A DNA stretch of 64,000 nt from Hibiscus mutabilis (taxonomy: Eukaryota > Streptophyta > Magnoliopsida > Malvales > Malvaceae), in assembly GCA_019671005.1 (NCBI GenBank), contig CM033745.1, positions 34,313,526-34,377,525 of the forward strand, in the 5' to 3' direction. The position numbers and the translations under genes are program-made. The notes beneath the pieces were generated by a model, which was not told the origin of the DNA, did not search any database, and worked only from the letters and a program-made list of their open reading frames with translations. Shown piece by piece: positions 10,201 through 20,649 of this stretch. How positions within the stretch are numbered: position 1 is the stretch's first letter; each line of letters begins with the position of its first letter.

Positions 10201-12751
10201 AGACCTGAGTTTATTAGTAAACTTCCTTTACTTGAGTACATTCATTCCAGGTTGGGTCTCCTAAATGTCGCTGCAAAATTGCCCCATTATTCCTTGCAAA
10301 ATGATGCTGGACCTAAGATTTATATATCTTATGGGATCTATAAAGAACTTGATAGAGGGAATTCAGTAACCAATCTCCATTTCAAAATGCGAGATATGGT
10401 AAGATGCATTTTCCCTGTCCCTGACTAATTTTTGTGCACAATTGTTTTTAAACAAAAAAGAAGAAAATATATTCCTTTTTGATTGATTGTTACGACATGT
10501 CAGATCTGAAGTGTTCTATGTTTGTATTTTGTCCTAAAAGTGTATCAAAGGTTTAATCTCTGTGTTTTGTTCTGAAATTTAATGCTTGAATAAGATATAG
10601 GTCTTTTGTTGCATCTTGTTTTGCAATTTCTAATCTATCATACATGCAAGATCAAGGCCTCTTTTGTGTAATACTAGCTTAAATCTTTTAATCTGAAATA
10701 GATCAAGAATTTTTTTATTGATATGTTAAAGAAGTCTGGGTACGTCCTAGGCTTTTTTCATCATGATTAAAATCAAATCTGAATCTTCTGTGGTGAAGTC
10801 AGTGTACGCATTGAAACTTGAATTCTTTTTCAGGTGTATTTGTTGGTGCATACATGTGAAGTGAAGGTAAATGGTCAGAAGACAAAAAGGGATATACACA
10901 AATCCAATGGGGAATTTGAGGTAAATAAGTCCTTGGGGGATCCGAACACAAGATCAGATGAGAAAGGATTATGTGATTTATCTATTGATGGACCTGATAT
11001 GGATGATGAATCCGAGAGCAGATCTGATGTACACGAGGATCAAGAAACTGAAACTACCATGATTGCAGAGAAACCTGTGGATTTTGAACGGTTAAATGGG
11101 GACAGAAGGGATGTGATAGGAAATCCTAAAGCAGGAGCTTGTTGGGATGTCTTTCGTCGACAGGATGTTCCGAAGTTAACTGAGTATTTGCAAAAGCATT
11201 GGAACGATTTCGGGAAGTCTGAAAGTGCAGTAAGTGGTTCTGTGAGTTTATGCTCTTAGTTGTAGAAACTACATTTTTAACACATTGCATAAAAGCCCAT
11301 GTTGATGATTTTCTATTTTTCATTTTTAGGTGACGTGTCCTCTGTACGATGAAGTGGTGTACCTGAATGAGCATCATAAGAGAAAACTTAGGCAAGAATT
11401 TGGTGAGGAGAAGATAACAGCCTGCTTCTGTAAAAAGTTTTTAAACTGGTTTTATAGTAGATGAAATTGGAGTCTGGGTTAAAACACGTTTTCCCCTACT
11501 CCTGCAAAAAGTTTATAAACCGAATTTATAGGAATAAATTGGAGTCTGGGTTAAAACAAGTGTTCCTGGAAAATCTTATTCTAATTTTTAATGCAGTGAA
11601 GATTTCAATATTTTCTTTTTGATGCCATTATAGAATCATTAATATAGTAGATGATGAAGTGTTAACTGTCGGTCCTTTTCTTTTACAGGAGTGGTGCCAT
11701 GGTCATTTGAACAGCATTTGGGGCAAGCTGTCTTTGTCCCTGCTAGTTGCCCTTTTCAAGTGAGGAACCTTCAGGTAGGTCGCTCTGATAAACATTCCAT
11801 GTTCGTACAAGTTCTGTGATTTTATCACAAATCCTGCTAGAAGGTGTTGTTTGATGTCATTATGTCCAATATAACAATATTTGAAAATTAAGCCCTGGGT
11901 TTAATCTGTATCTTTTTGAATTAGTAGGCTGGGATTGACTAGACTTTGACAAACTCATCTCTTAGAAGTTTATGATATTTATCACATTTAGAAGTTTATT
12001 ATTTGGATTATATAATTACCAAAATTGACTTATTTCCATGTTGAACTTTCAGTCCAATGTTCAGTTAGGTCTTGACTTCTTATTTCCAGAAAGTGTGGGG
12101 GAGGCTGTAAGATTGGCTGAAGATATCCGTTGTCTTCCAAATGACCATGATGGAAAACTTCAAGTTTTGGAGGTAAGAGTAATAAAATTCTCCCTCAAAG
12201 TATTCTGTTCTTTTTCATGTGTTTGTGAAGTTCATAGGCTCTTTGAATAATGAGGCATGCATGTTAGACCTTTTGGCCCCATTATGTTTACCAACTTTAC
12301 CATTATTTTCAATCAGGTGGGGAAGATCTCCTTAAACGCAGCTAGTTCGGCTATTAAAGAAGTCCAGAAATTGGTGTTGGATCCAAAGTAAGTAAAATTT
12401 TAAGGAAAATAATTTGATACACAAGCTTCTGAAGTTTACACAATCCTTTTAATTTTAGGGCTTAGGGGTTTAGGTTGAGGTTTAGGGTTTGAGGGTTTAG
12501 GTCATATGGTGTAGAGTTTAGGGTAGGGTTTATAATTTAAATATGACGGCTTGTGTAATTTTTTTTACACAGCTTGCGTATCCACTCCATTTTCCTTTCA
12601 AAGTTTCGTTTCTCTTTTGCTGAATCCAATCTTTTGAATCCCATCTCATTGCAGGCTGGGTGCCGAGCTTGGGTTTGTAGATCCTAATTTAACCGCGGCG
12701 GTTTCTGAGAATCTAGAGGTAGCCAAGCGAAGTCAAATAGCTTGTGCCTGA
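7275..12751 (+). CDS. JMJ24: JMJ24-like JmjC-domain protein (WRC, RING-like), 13 coding exons
   Basis: Exons inferred from GT-AG sites with continuous phase: 7275-7808, 8425-8549, 8620-8719, 8823-8955, 9053-9101, 9280-9958, 10069-10398, 10834-11229, 11330-11402, 11689-11774, 12053-12172, 12317-12387, 12655-12751; 2793 nt, 930 codons plus TGA. The start at 7275 gives MEHPRSGSGN. Residues 19-60 form a WRC domain (C23, C33, C44, H47) followed by a basic segment suited to nuclear import. Residues 190-245 form a RING-like cysteine cluster (C190, C193, C204, C207, C213, C216, C233, C236, C240, C242, C245). The JmjC fold spans roughly 500-870. The Fe(II) motif HxD is H644-F-K646, and the second His in the CP[H]QVRN motif is Phe829, so the iron site is lost. 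In Arabidopsis the JMJ24 protein is described as an E3 ubiquitin ligase acting on the DNA methyltransferase CMT3 rather than as a demethylase; that role is transferred by family, not shown here. An acidic linker (exon 8) separates the two halves of the JmjC fold. Confidence 0.85.
11420..11570. repeat. ~79-bp tandem duplication in intron 9 of the JMJ24-like gene
   Basis: Two adjacent diverged copies, each containing aaaaagttt followed by attggagtctgggttaaaac, lie between exon 9 and exon 10. They do not touch the splice sites. Confidence 0.7.
12455..12545 (+). repeat. Degenerate TTTAGGG telomere-like repeats in intron 12
   Basis: About ten imperfect units (ggtttagg, tttagggtttg, gagtttagggtagggttt) form a short interstitial telomere-like run inside the last intron of the JMJ24-like gene. 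Plant interstitial telomeric motifs also occur in promoters, but no promoter is suggested here. Confidence 0.6.
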
Positions 12752-14180
12752 ACTTGTGTATAGTAATTGTAGGTTTGATATTGGAACTATAATTTTCCCA
12801 GAGGCCATTGTGTATAAATTTATTAATTTATATGTAATCTTCCAATGCTTTGGTATTTGACTATTCTTGACAAATGACAATGTTATTATCATGATTTAAA
12901 AACAACATTTGCAACTTGGGTTTTTTTTTTCAAGCAAAGTCCTTGATGTTGGCCAATTCCTCTAAACTGTTGATTATTATCTGGAGGTTTGTTCGTAACA
13001 TCTTGGAAGAACCAAAAGATGTCACTTTCTCTTGGAAATCACATACATGGGGAACATCAATGCCTGCCATCATCTTGAGATTTTAGGGTACAAGGTTTGT
13101 TCGCTAAATGTCAGCAGAAAACTTCTCAGCCAAGCAACTTCTCTCTATCGTACTCTCTTTGCATCAATTTGTGAATATCTCAGTTCTCACATCTTGGGAT
13201 GCTTTTCCGCCATGGACCAAACTGGAATCATTAACTGTGAACATATCGTTTGAACTGAAAATAGAGACTCGGGTCGTATGGTTGGGAAGATTATCCTGGA
13301 AGGCAACTACTTTCTTCATTGCAGCAAGCTCAATAAGTGTTGGTTCAGATGCCACTTTGCTCAAAACAAGCCTTCCCAGATGGCATTTCAGGGGAAACTT
13401 GGAGGCCAACAGCCTCTACAAGATTACATAATCTGTAAATAGATGATGAATGAGAGGAGAGGAGAGCACAAGCATGATCAAAATAATGTTGAGTAACTAA
13501 CTAGATGATGATTATGTTAATGTTTTACAGCCTTGTGATTATTTATCAAAGACGAGGAGCATGAATGAAGCCAACTTGTTAGCATTTATGTTTAAATAAC
13601 TACCTCTTCAGAAGAAGTAACATATTACATGCATGGAAACAATGGAATCCTTGAAATCAATATTTTGTTCATAGGTCCAAGTGACCGGGACAGCTAACCC
13701 TAACATGAATGAATGGCCAAGAGCTTAAGATGGGAGGAACATCCGCCTGGTATCTGTCGCCAACTGTTGGACTTAATTGTGGATCGCATCTAGAGATTGA
13801 AGAAGAGTTGAACATATTACCTGGGCTTGAAGAACAAACATAAAACATATACACAGAACAAGTGGATGGTCCTTGAATTTTGCAACTAAAATCTAGAGAT
13901 TGAACATATTACCTTACCATATTTTCAAGAAGAAAATAGAACTATTAAATAATCTTGAAAATAGAACTATTAAATAATTAACTATTAATGATCTCTTCTA
14001 GTTTAGAGTCAACGCTTGAACACTATCATGTGTTAAAAGATACTCAAGTATTAATGATCTTGTGTAGTGTAGCATGCCAATTCTTGTTAACGAGATCCGA
14101 GCTTTTTGTTCCCTTCTCTTTATAATAATTTATAATGTTTGGCACTAACTTTAACTACTGAACTTGCCTTCTATTTGGCT
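12752..14180. other. 3' UTR of the JMJ24-like gene and intergenic DNA
   Basis: The first ~110 bases are probably 3' UTR (AT-rich, ataaatttattaattt near 12810). From 13030 to 13440 open stretches exist on both strands, including 107 codons on plus and 81 on minus, but none resembles a known family, has splice support or carries a domain motif. I see no supported gene between 12752 and 14180. Confidence 0.45.
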
Positions 14181-14311
14181 TAAGTTGTACGATTTTCCAG
14201 CTCTAAACATCAACTTGCCCACTTCTAAACGCCTAGATTGAGATCTGTTTTTAACCAAAATTCTGGGTTTCCTTTGCCAGTTTCTCTTGATCAAATTCCC
14301 AGTTTTATCAG

Positions 14312-14594
14312 GTATGTTCTACATTTAACTATAAATCTTTGTTTTTTTTAATTATGTTCTTGTTTATTGAGAAAATGAAGGCAAAACTTCAAAGAAAGAA
14401 AGAAACTACAGATTTGTAGTGTTATATTTGAAATGATAAGCTATGTTTCATTACATAAAGCATGCAGATTTTCCTACCTTTTTCTTGGAAACCAAACAGA
14501 GCTATTGCAAGTTCTCATAAATGTCCACTTTCTACTGTTTGATTCTGGAGGTTTACTGGGTTTTTTTTCCTTTCATTTTTTGAGCTTCAATTAG
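14312..14594 (+). other. Probable 5'UTR intron of the methyltransferase-like gene
   Basis: The donor is tttatcag|gtatgt (14312) and the acceptor, after a T-rich run, is caattag at 14593-14594. A pyrimidine-rich sequence before the donor looks like the first leader exon. Removing the intron leaves about 59 leader bases before the main ATG. Confidence 0.5.
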
Positions 14595-14647
14595 GTAAGA
14601 GAAAGAATTAGCACCGGGATAACTAGAACAAGGCTAAAAGATTGTGA

Positions 14648-14653
14648 ATGTAA
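14648..14653 (+). promoter_or_regulatory. Start-stop uORF (ATG TAA) abutting the main ATG
   Basis: The sequence reads ATG TAA ATG AAG ATG: a minimal start-stop uORF ends at the base before the first in-frame ATG (14654). Minimal AUG-stop uORFs are known translational control elements in plants; AUGUAA in the Arabidopsis NIP5;1 leader mediates boron-dependent ribosome stalling. Here the element is seen, while its function is inferred. Both ATG 14648 and ATG 14654 have T at -3, whereas ATG 14660 has A at -3, so translation may really start at 14660. Confidence 0.55.
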
Positions 14654-16054
14654 ATGAAGATGAGGAGATCATGTGGATTTGCAAGAATAATAGGTTGGCT
14701 TCAGATTGTTCTGGGAATTCTTGTTATAGTTGTAAGTTTATCAAGTCTCTTTAGGTTCTATTCGGCTGGATTTTTTGTGCACAATGAAGATATATGCCGC
14801 CATTTTTATGGCCCCAAGGATTTCTATGAAGGCTTCGATTTTACAGCCTTGAACGATCGGATTGCGCAAGTAATAAACACGATCGGGAATCTGCAAGAAA
14901 AGATAGAGACGAATCTGCAACAGATGGAGAAGAACAAAGATGTATTGGACAAGACTAGTATTACAAGGTTGGAGTATAAGAAGTATTTGGAGGTCGACAT
15001 TCTTGGGCCGGTTTATAGTGCCTACATTGCTCTCAGACAGCTACGACTACCTAAGATCGAAGGCTTCGCTAATGCTACGGTGAAAGAGGAGCCATTGATC
15101 AATACATTCATAACAGAAGAAATCCGCAAGTACATAACCCCGAAAGTGAACAGAATTGGGAAGATTAATTTTTACGGAACTGATAAGATATACAATACTA
15201 TAGGGCATGCATGCGTTTCGATGAAGAAGGAACTTGAAGAGTACATGGATTATGATATAGGATCATATTGCAAAGATGACTGGAATTTAGCTCAGAAGCT
15301 TATGGTTAATGGTTGTGATCCGTTGCCCCGAAGGCGGTGCTTGACGAGGGCTTCCAAGGAGTACCAGAAGCCGTATCCTATCAATGAGTCTCTATGGAAG
15401 TTGCCTGATGACAGAAATGTAAGGTGGGGGAATTACCAGTGCAGGAATTTCGATTGCTTATCGGGCAAGAATCCAAAGCGAGGTTATACAAAGTGTACCG
15501 GATGTTTTGAGATGGAAAAGGAGAAGCTCAAGTGGATAACTAACAGCTCACTACCTATTGTTTTCTTGATTAGAGATGTTTTGGCCATTAAACCAGGGCA
15601 GATAAGGATCGGTCTAGACTATGGCGTCGGCACCGGGACTTTTGCAGCAAGGATGAGAGAACTGAATGTAACAATTGTTTCAACTGCTCTGAATCTCGGG
15701 GCTCCTTTCAACGAGATCATTGCACTCAGAGGCCTAATTCCTTTATATGCAACATTGAACCAACGCCTTCCGTTGTTTGATAACACGATGGACTTGATTC
15801 ACACAACTGGGTTCCTGGACGGCTGGATCGACCTCCTGCTGATGGATTTCGTCCTTTTCGATTGGGACAGGGTTTTAAGACCGGGAGGATTGTTGTGGAT
15901 CGACAGATTCTTTTGCAACAAAAAGGACCTGGATGATTACATGTACATGTTTCTGCAATTCAGATATAAGAAACATAAGTGGGTTCTTGCTCCTAAATCC
16001 CATCACGAAGTGTATCTGTCTGCAGTCTTAGAGAAACCTCCTCGAGCTATTTGA
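14654..16054 (+). CDS. Membrane-anchored SAM-dependent methyltransferase-like protein (At1g29790-type)
   Basis: A single coding exon of 466 codons. Residues 1-9 are short and basic, and 10-40 form a hydrophobic anchor (WLQIVLGILVIVVSL), suggesting a type II membrane protein, probably of the Golgi/endomembrane system. Residues 66-100 look like a coiled coil. The C-terminal methyltransferase fold holds the SAM motif I at 317-330 (RIGLDYGVGTGTFA), an acidic strand at 375-384 (FDNTMDLIHT) and the DRVLRPGGLLWID motif at 405-417. Conserved cysteine pairs occur at 221/229 and at 263, 268, 281 and 284. The family is annotated in plants as putative SAM-dependent methyltransferases (At1g29790-like); the substrate is not established. 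ATG 14660 is an alternative start that would drop only two residues. Confidence 0.8.
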   Translation: MKMRRSCGFARIIGWLQIVLGILVIVVSLSSLFRFYSAGFFVHNEDICRHFYGPKDFYEGFDFTALNDRIAQVINTIGNLQEKIETNLQQMEKNKDVLDKTSITRLEYKKYLEVDILGPVYSAYIALRQLRLPKIEGFANATVKEEPLINTFITEEIRKYITPKVNRIGKINFYGTDKIYNTIGHACVSMKKELEEYMDYDIGSYCKDDWNLAQKLMVNGCDPLPRRRCLTRASKEYQKPYPINESLWKLPDDRNVRWGNYQCRNFDCLSGKNPKRGYTKCTGCFEMEKEKLKWITNSSLPIVFLIRDVLAIKPGQIRIGLDYGVGTGTFAARMRELNVTIVSTALNLGAPFNEIIALRGLIPLYATLNQRLPLFDNTMDLIHTTGFLDGWIDLLLMDFVLFDWDRVLRPGGLLWIDRFFCNKKDLDDYMYMFLQFRYKKHKWVLAPKSHHEVYLSAVLEKPPRAI

Positions 16055-16201
16055 TGATGCCAATAGCTTATGTATGGCACAAGACGTATGACATATCCAT
16101 TTAAATCTGTACTTGAAGCTCAGTTTATAAGCTAATATTTTTTCTTGTATTTACAATTGACTTTGTATATTTTTTTAGCAGAACTCTGTTTACTTTGGAT
16201 G

Positions 16202-16207
16202 AATAAA
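16202..16207 (+). terminator. AATAAA polyadenylation signal
   Basis: A canonical AATAAA lies 148 bases after the methyltransferase stop codon, in an AT-rich 3' UTR. It is the best candidate for the transcript end. Confidence 0.55.
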
Positions 16208-16298
16208 ATCACATTTATCTTAAAAGAAAACTTTATTACTTATTCTAGTGAGATTGATATTGTCCTCGAGTATTTGATCACGTAAGAACATATGTGCA

Positions 16299-16559
16299 TG
16301 TGTAGAGAATAGGTAGTTCGTGCATAGTGGTAAGTTTACTTCTCTATTTGTCCACATATTTTATTAATAATAGTGCCTATTTATAGTTTACAGGAAAAAA
16401 CATAAATTAAGAAACAATAATTACATAAAATTATAAATAAATTACATCAAAAATCTAGTTCCTTATTTACACCGGTATTGACTAAGATATTATGAAAATA
16501 ATTGCTAAATAACAACTTGATATATGAGAATTTACTTCTTTAATTTTCTGCAATCTATA
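16299..16559 (-). repeat. 3' LTR of the copia element
   Basis: It aligns with 23188-23422 over its length, sharing for example aaatctagttcc and attgctaaataacaac. On the minus strand the tract aaggggag lies just inside its boundary and serves as polypurine tract. The outer flank is gtgca. Confidence 0.8.
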
Positions 16560-16791
16560 CTCCCCTTCAAGCTGATGAGTATACGATGTAGATTCTCAGC
16601 TGGAATATGAATTCGTCGAAGAGGACTCTTAGTAATGCTTTGGCGAGGACATCAGCTAACTGGTTCCTTGTAATAACAAAGTTGAATTTAACTATCCCAT
16701 CATTGACCTTTTCTTAAATAAAATGTCGATCAATCTATATATGCTTTATTCTATCATGATGAACTAAATTTTTGTTAATGCTAATAGCCAA

Positions 16792-18060
16792 CTAACTATC
16801 ACTTTGTAATTGAAACATTTTATATTGTTTGAGTCTCAATTCTGCAAGTAATCTTTGCAACCAAATTCCTTCACAAATTTCTAAAGCTAAAGCCCTATAC
16901 TCAGCTTCTGCACTACTCCTTGAAACTACTGATTGTTTCTTGCTCCTCCATGTAACTAAATTGTCCCACACAAATGAATAATATCTGCTAGTTGATCTTG
17001 TGTTAGTCAATTCTCCAGCCCAGCTTGAGTCAACAAATATCTTCATTGATTTGTCTTTTTTTAATATCAAACCATGACCAAGAGTCATTTTTAAATGTTT
17101 CAAGATTATGTTAATAGTTTCGAGATGTCCTTCCCTTGGATCACTCATGTTTAGACTAACGATGCTTACCGAAAACACAATGTTTGGTCTTGTGAGGGAC
17201 AAGTAGATTAATTTCTCAAAAAATCTCTGTTATTGTTCTTTGTTGACAAGATCCCCCAACTGATCTTTTCAAAATTTTAAATTTATTTCCATAGTATTTC
17301 TGCTGCTTGCACCCTAACATTCTAGTTTCTGAAAGTAAATCAAGGATGTATTTCTTCTAATTTATAATTATGTCAGCTCTGGACCTCATCACCTCCATAC
17401 TCTAAAAGTATCTAAGACTTTTTAGACATGGTCTCGAATTTAGTCAAAATCATTTCTTTAAAATTTTCATTTCATCACAATCATCCTATGTAATGATAAT
17501 ATCATCAACATAAACAACTAAAATTATTTTCTTTTTACTTGAAGTCACCTTTACAAACAATGCGTGGTCTATTTGACATTGTTTGTAACCATTCTTCATG
17601 ATGACCTTAGTAAAATTTTCAAACTTGGCCCTAGGAGATTGGTTTAGACCATACAAGGATTTTTCCAGTCTGAGTACCAATTTTTCATCCAAAATTTTCT
17701 TCATTCTTGGGGGAATCTTTATATACACTTCATCTTCTATATTGCCATTTAGAAAGACATTTTAGCTTGAATACCTTATAGTGTTTAATTTAGCCACCGA
17801 AAAAAGTCTCTTGGTAATCAATTCCATAGGATTGTGCAAATCTTTTGGCTAACAGCCTTGTTTTAAACCTCTGTATATTGTTATCGAACTTGTACTTGAC
17901 TGTGAACACCCATGTGCAGCCCACTGTTTTTTACCTTAAGGAAGATGGGTTAAAGTCTAAGTTATGTTGCTTTTCCAATTCACTAATCTCCTCTTCTATC
18001 GCTTTCCTCCAATTGGGATCTTTTAGGGGCCCTTCAACAGATTTTGAAATGTGAGTTTCA
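16792..18060 (-). pseudogene. Copia reverse transcriptase and RNase H remnant
   Basis: From 18060 leftwards: the N-terminal RT segment (GCTWVFTVKYKF, QSYGIDYQETF), the palm segment LEKSLYGLNQSPRAKF with the catalytic VVYVDDIII (17500s), then a gap of decayed sequence. RNase H follows at 17202-16792 with FVDSSWAGELTNTRSTS and SRSSAEAEYRAL. Several stops and frame changes separate the parts. The YVDD box itself is intact. Confidence 0.85.
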
Positions 18061-18544
18061 TCCAAGGTAGCGGTAAAAGTTCTAAATGGTTAATTCAAGT
18101 TTCCATACGCAACAAATTGTTGTATTGGTTGAGTTGTACACCTTCTCACACCTTTTCTCTAAGTTATAGGCAGACCAATAGTGTCAATTAAAGGTATAAG
18201 AATAATAGCTTGAGAGGATTTCGTAAGTAGAACTCAGCTCTGGTTATCGGCAGATGCTACATTGTATAACAACTTCTGTGGTAGGTTTATGTTTTCTTTT
18301 GTAAGCACTCAGATGTTTATTTTAATTTTGAGGTGATTGAGTCCTCCGTGGGGTTCTTCGTGTACCAGAACTGGGTTATAGTGCAAACTCAAAAATATGA
18401 ATAGACATAGAAGAAGTGTTTGAATGTAAAAAAGATGTACTAGGTTGAGAATTCAAAAATTTACTGAGAAAAAAAATAGGTTGAAGTTGCTCTGGGCCCT
18501 CAAGTGGTTGAAATTCACTAATAGTCACCCCCTAAATTTTAGTT

Positions 18545-20649
18545 TTACAAAAAAGGCTTTGCCTCCAAGAAAGTGGCATCCATGTTCTCAAAATATTTCC
18601 GAGTAACAGAAGAATAACACTTATACCCCTTTTTAGTAGAACAATATCTCAAGAAAATATATTTCAGTGACATAGGATCCAACTTGGACTGAGATAGACT
18701 ATGATTATGAACAAATGCAGTACACCCAAACATTTTTAAGGGAATGTTTGAAGCAACATACTGAAAATGAGGAAAGCACTCAAGTAGGACATCTTTGGGA
18801 ACTCTAAAATTCAGATTTCTACTAGGCATTCTATGTTGGAGTATGCCCAAAAACCAATCATAAGATGATTGTAAAAGACATACTTATTTCATCTTGTTTA
18901 TTAATATAAAGCCATTATTATTTTAGTCATTATTCTGCGCATATATAAATAAACTAAATTATAATAAAGTCCTTAGAATAATATGGTTATTCTTGAATGT
19001 ACTTAGTCGAGTATTATTGTCGGCATGGACAACAATAATATATTAAGACTAATATGTAGTTGATTGATGACAAAGTGTTGTCATTGGCATAGAGATGTCA
19101 AAATCAATATATAATTATATGTTAGAGAACGACATACTGGACTGACCCGCTATGAACATGTTACTTGGATTATTTTGTGTCAGTCACAACATTGCTCATA
19201 GTGATAACTACATGTTTAATCCTCAAACTTGAGATCATCATCATTTCAACATTGTGAGTGAATATTTTGATACAGTCAAACATGTGTCGTAACTGACTAC
19301 ACTATAAAGATTGATATTGGATATGTGACAATCTATGTAGTGGGATATAATTGATCAAGATAAGAGTTGTCCCTCATACATAATAGGAGTAATATAGTAG
19401 GCCACTTGATTGAGTGAAACTAGAAATGCATGGTCATGCTCGAATAAATTGATATGAGATATCATAGTTATCTGTTTATTCTAGTCTACTCAAGATATTA
19501 AGAAATATTAGATGGACTATACAAGTGTGACTATTCCATGACTTGTGTTCAATCTAAATATAAGGACAAAAGGATGTAAGACATGAAAAGAGTTAATCAT
19601 GAAGAGGTTATGTCGAACCACGACTTCCTGTAACTTAGGTAGCAATGATGTATTGCTAGATGTCACTTTTTTGTAATATTAGAATTATTCTAAATATTAC
19701 TGCTAACGTTACATGAACCTACAAGGGTCACACCCTATGATCGAAACGAACAAATATCGACTAGATAGCATATGTGCAAACTCGTTGTACATGAAATTAG
19801 TTAAAACTGAAATTATTATAATTATTGTAATTGTATAGATAATTTCGTTTATATATTTTAATACTAGATAATTATTGTAATTATTAAATACTATTAAAAT
19901 ATATATCCCTAAAGAAACCTAATTAAAGTAGAATTAGATTTTACATATTTAGTTATATTCGTTAAATATATTGTATATTTAATGAATTCGAATTTAATTA
20001 GGATTAGGGTTTTGAATGCTATATAAAGGCATAAGGACTAGCAGCCAAGATTATGCTAATTGCGAAAAACCTCTCTAATAGTTAGATGAGTAAAATATTT
20101 TTCGTTTATTTGGGTGGACTACATAGAGGTCAGAATGCTGTTGTGAAGACTAGGATTCGACATCATACTGAAGAAATTGGATTCAGCTATGTCGCTGCAG
20201 ATTATCAAAATTAATTAAGGTAACATTTCATCCCTTCTCACCCCGAATTTGTTCCTCGTACATGGATCACTGGTGAAATTCGCTGGATATTTTTTCCGCT
20301 ACGCCATGGGGTGTATCGGCATTTCCCTACATTCTATTGATTAAGCAAGTAGTAGGGATGATAGCTTCCCCCAAAAAGTTTTAGGAACCCACTTCTAAAA
20401 TATGCTTATTCTTTGTCTCAGCAAACACATTCCGTTGAGGTGTATTCACGCAAGAATTAAGATGAATTTTCCCTTTTTGTTGTAAAAAAAGAACCTAATG
20501 TAAAAAAGTACTCACTTCCATTATCACTATGAAAAATCTTATTTTGACTCTAAAACTGTGTTTCTATCATAGTATGAAACTTCCTCAATATTCTTCTAGC
20601 CTCTATTTTCCCCTCATAAAAAAGGTCCAAGTGACCCGAGAATAACCTT
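18545..20649 (-). pseudogene. Copia integrase remnant, split by a solo LTR
   Basis: Two parts, 20337-20649 and 18545-18833, read on the minus strand. The first holds the central catalytic signature HSDNGSEYF and the NTPQRNVFAETKNKHILE segment with the third acidic residue. The second holds the C-terminal FGCTAFVHNHSLSQSKLDP segment. They are separated by the solo LTR 18834-20331 and its duplicated ttcta. Stops and frameshifts are present. Confidence 0.85.
18834..20331 (+). mobile_element. Solo LTR of a second copia family, plus orientation
   Basis: It begins TGTTGGAGTATGCCC and ends ATTTCCCTACA, with a perfect 5-bp duplication ttcta at 18829-18833 and 20332-20336. It is 1498 bp long. A TATA box (ctatataaag, 20019-20028) lies about 300 bp before the 3' end, as expected for an LTR promoter. 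No internal region remains, so LTR-LTR recombination deleted it. An inverted second copy lies at 20650-22307. Confidence 0.85.

Noticed and set aside
13032..13440. Overlapping open frames on both strands downstream of the JMJ24-like gene
   Set aside because: No domain, motif, splice support or homologous pattern was recognised; open frames on both strands over the same bases are likely chance.
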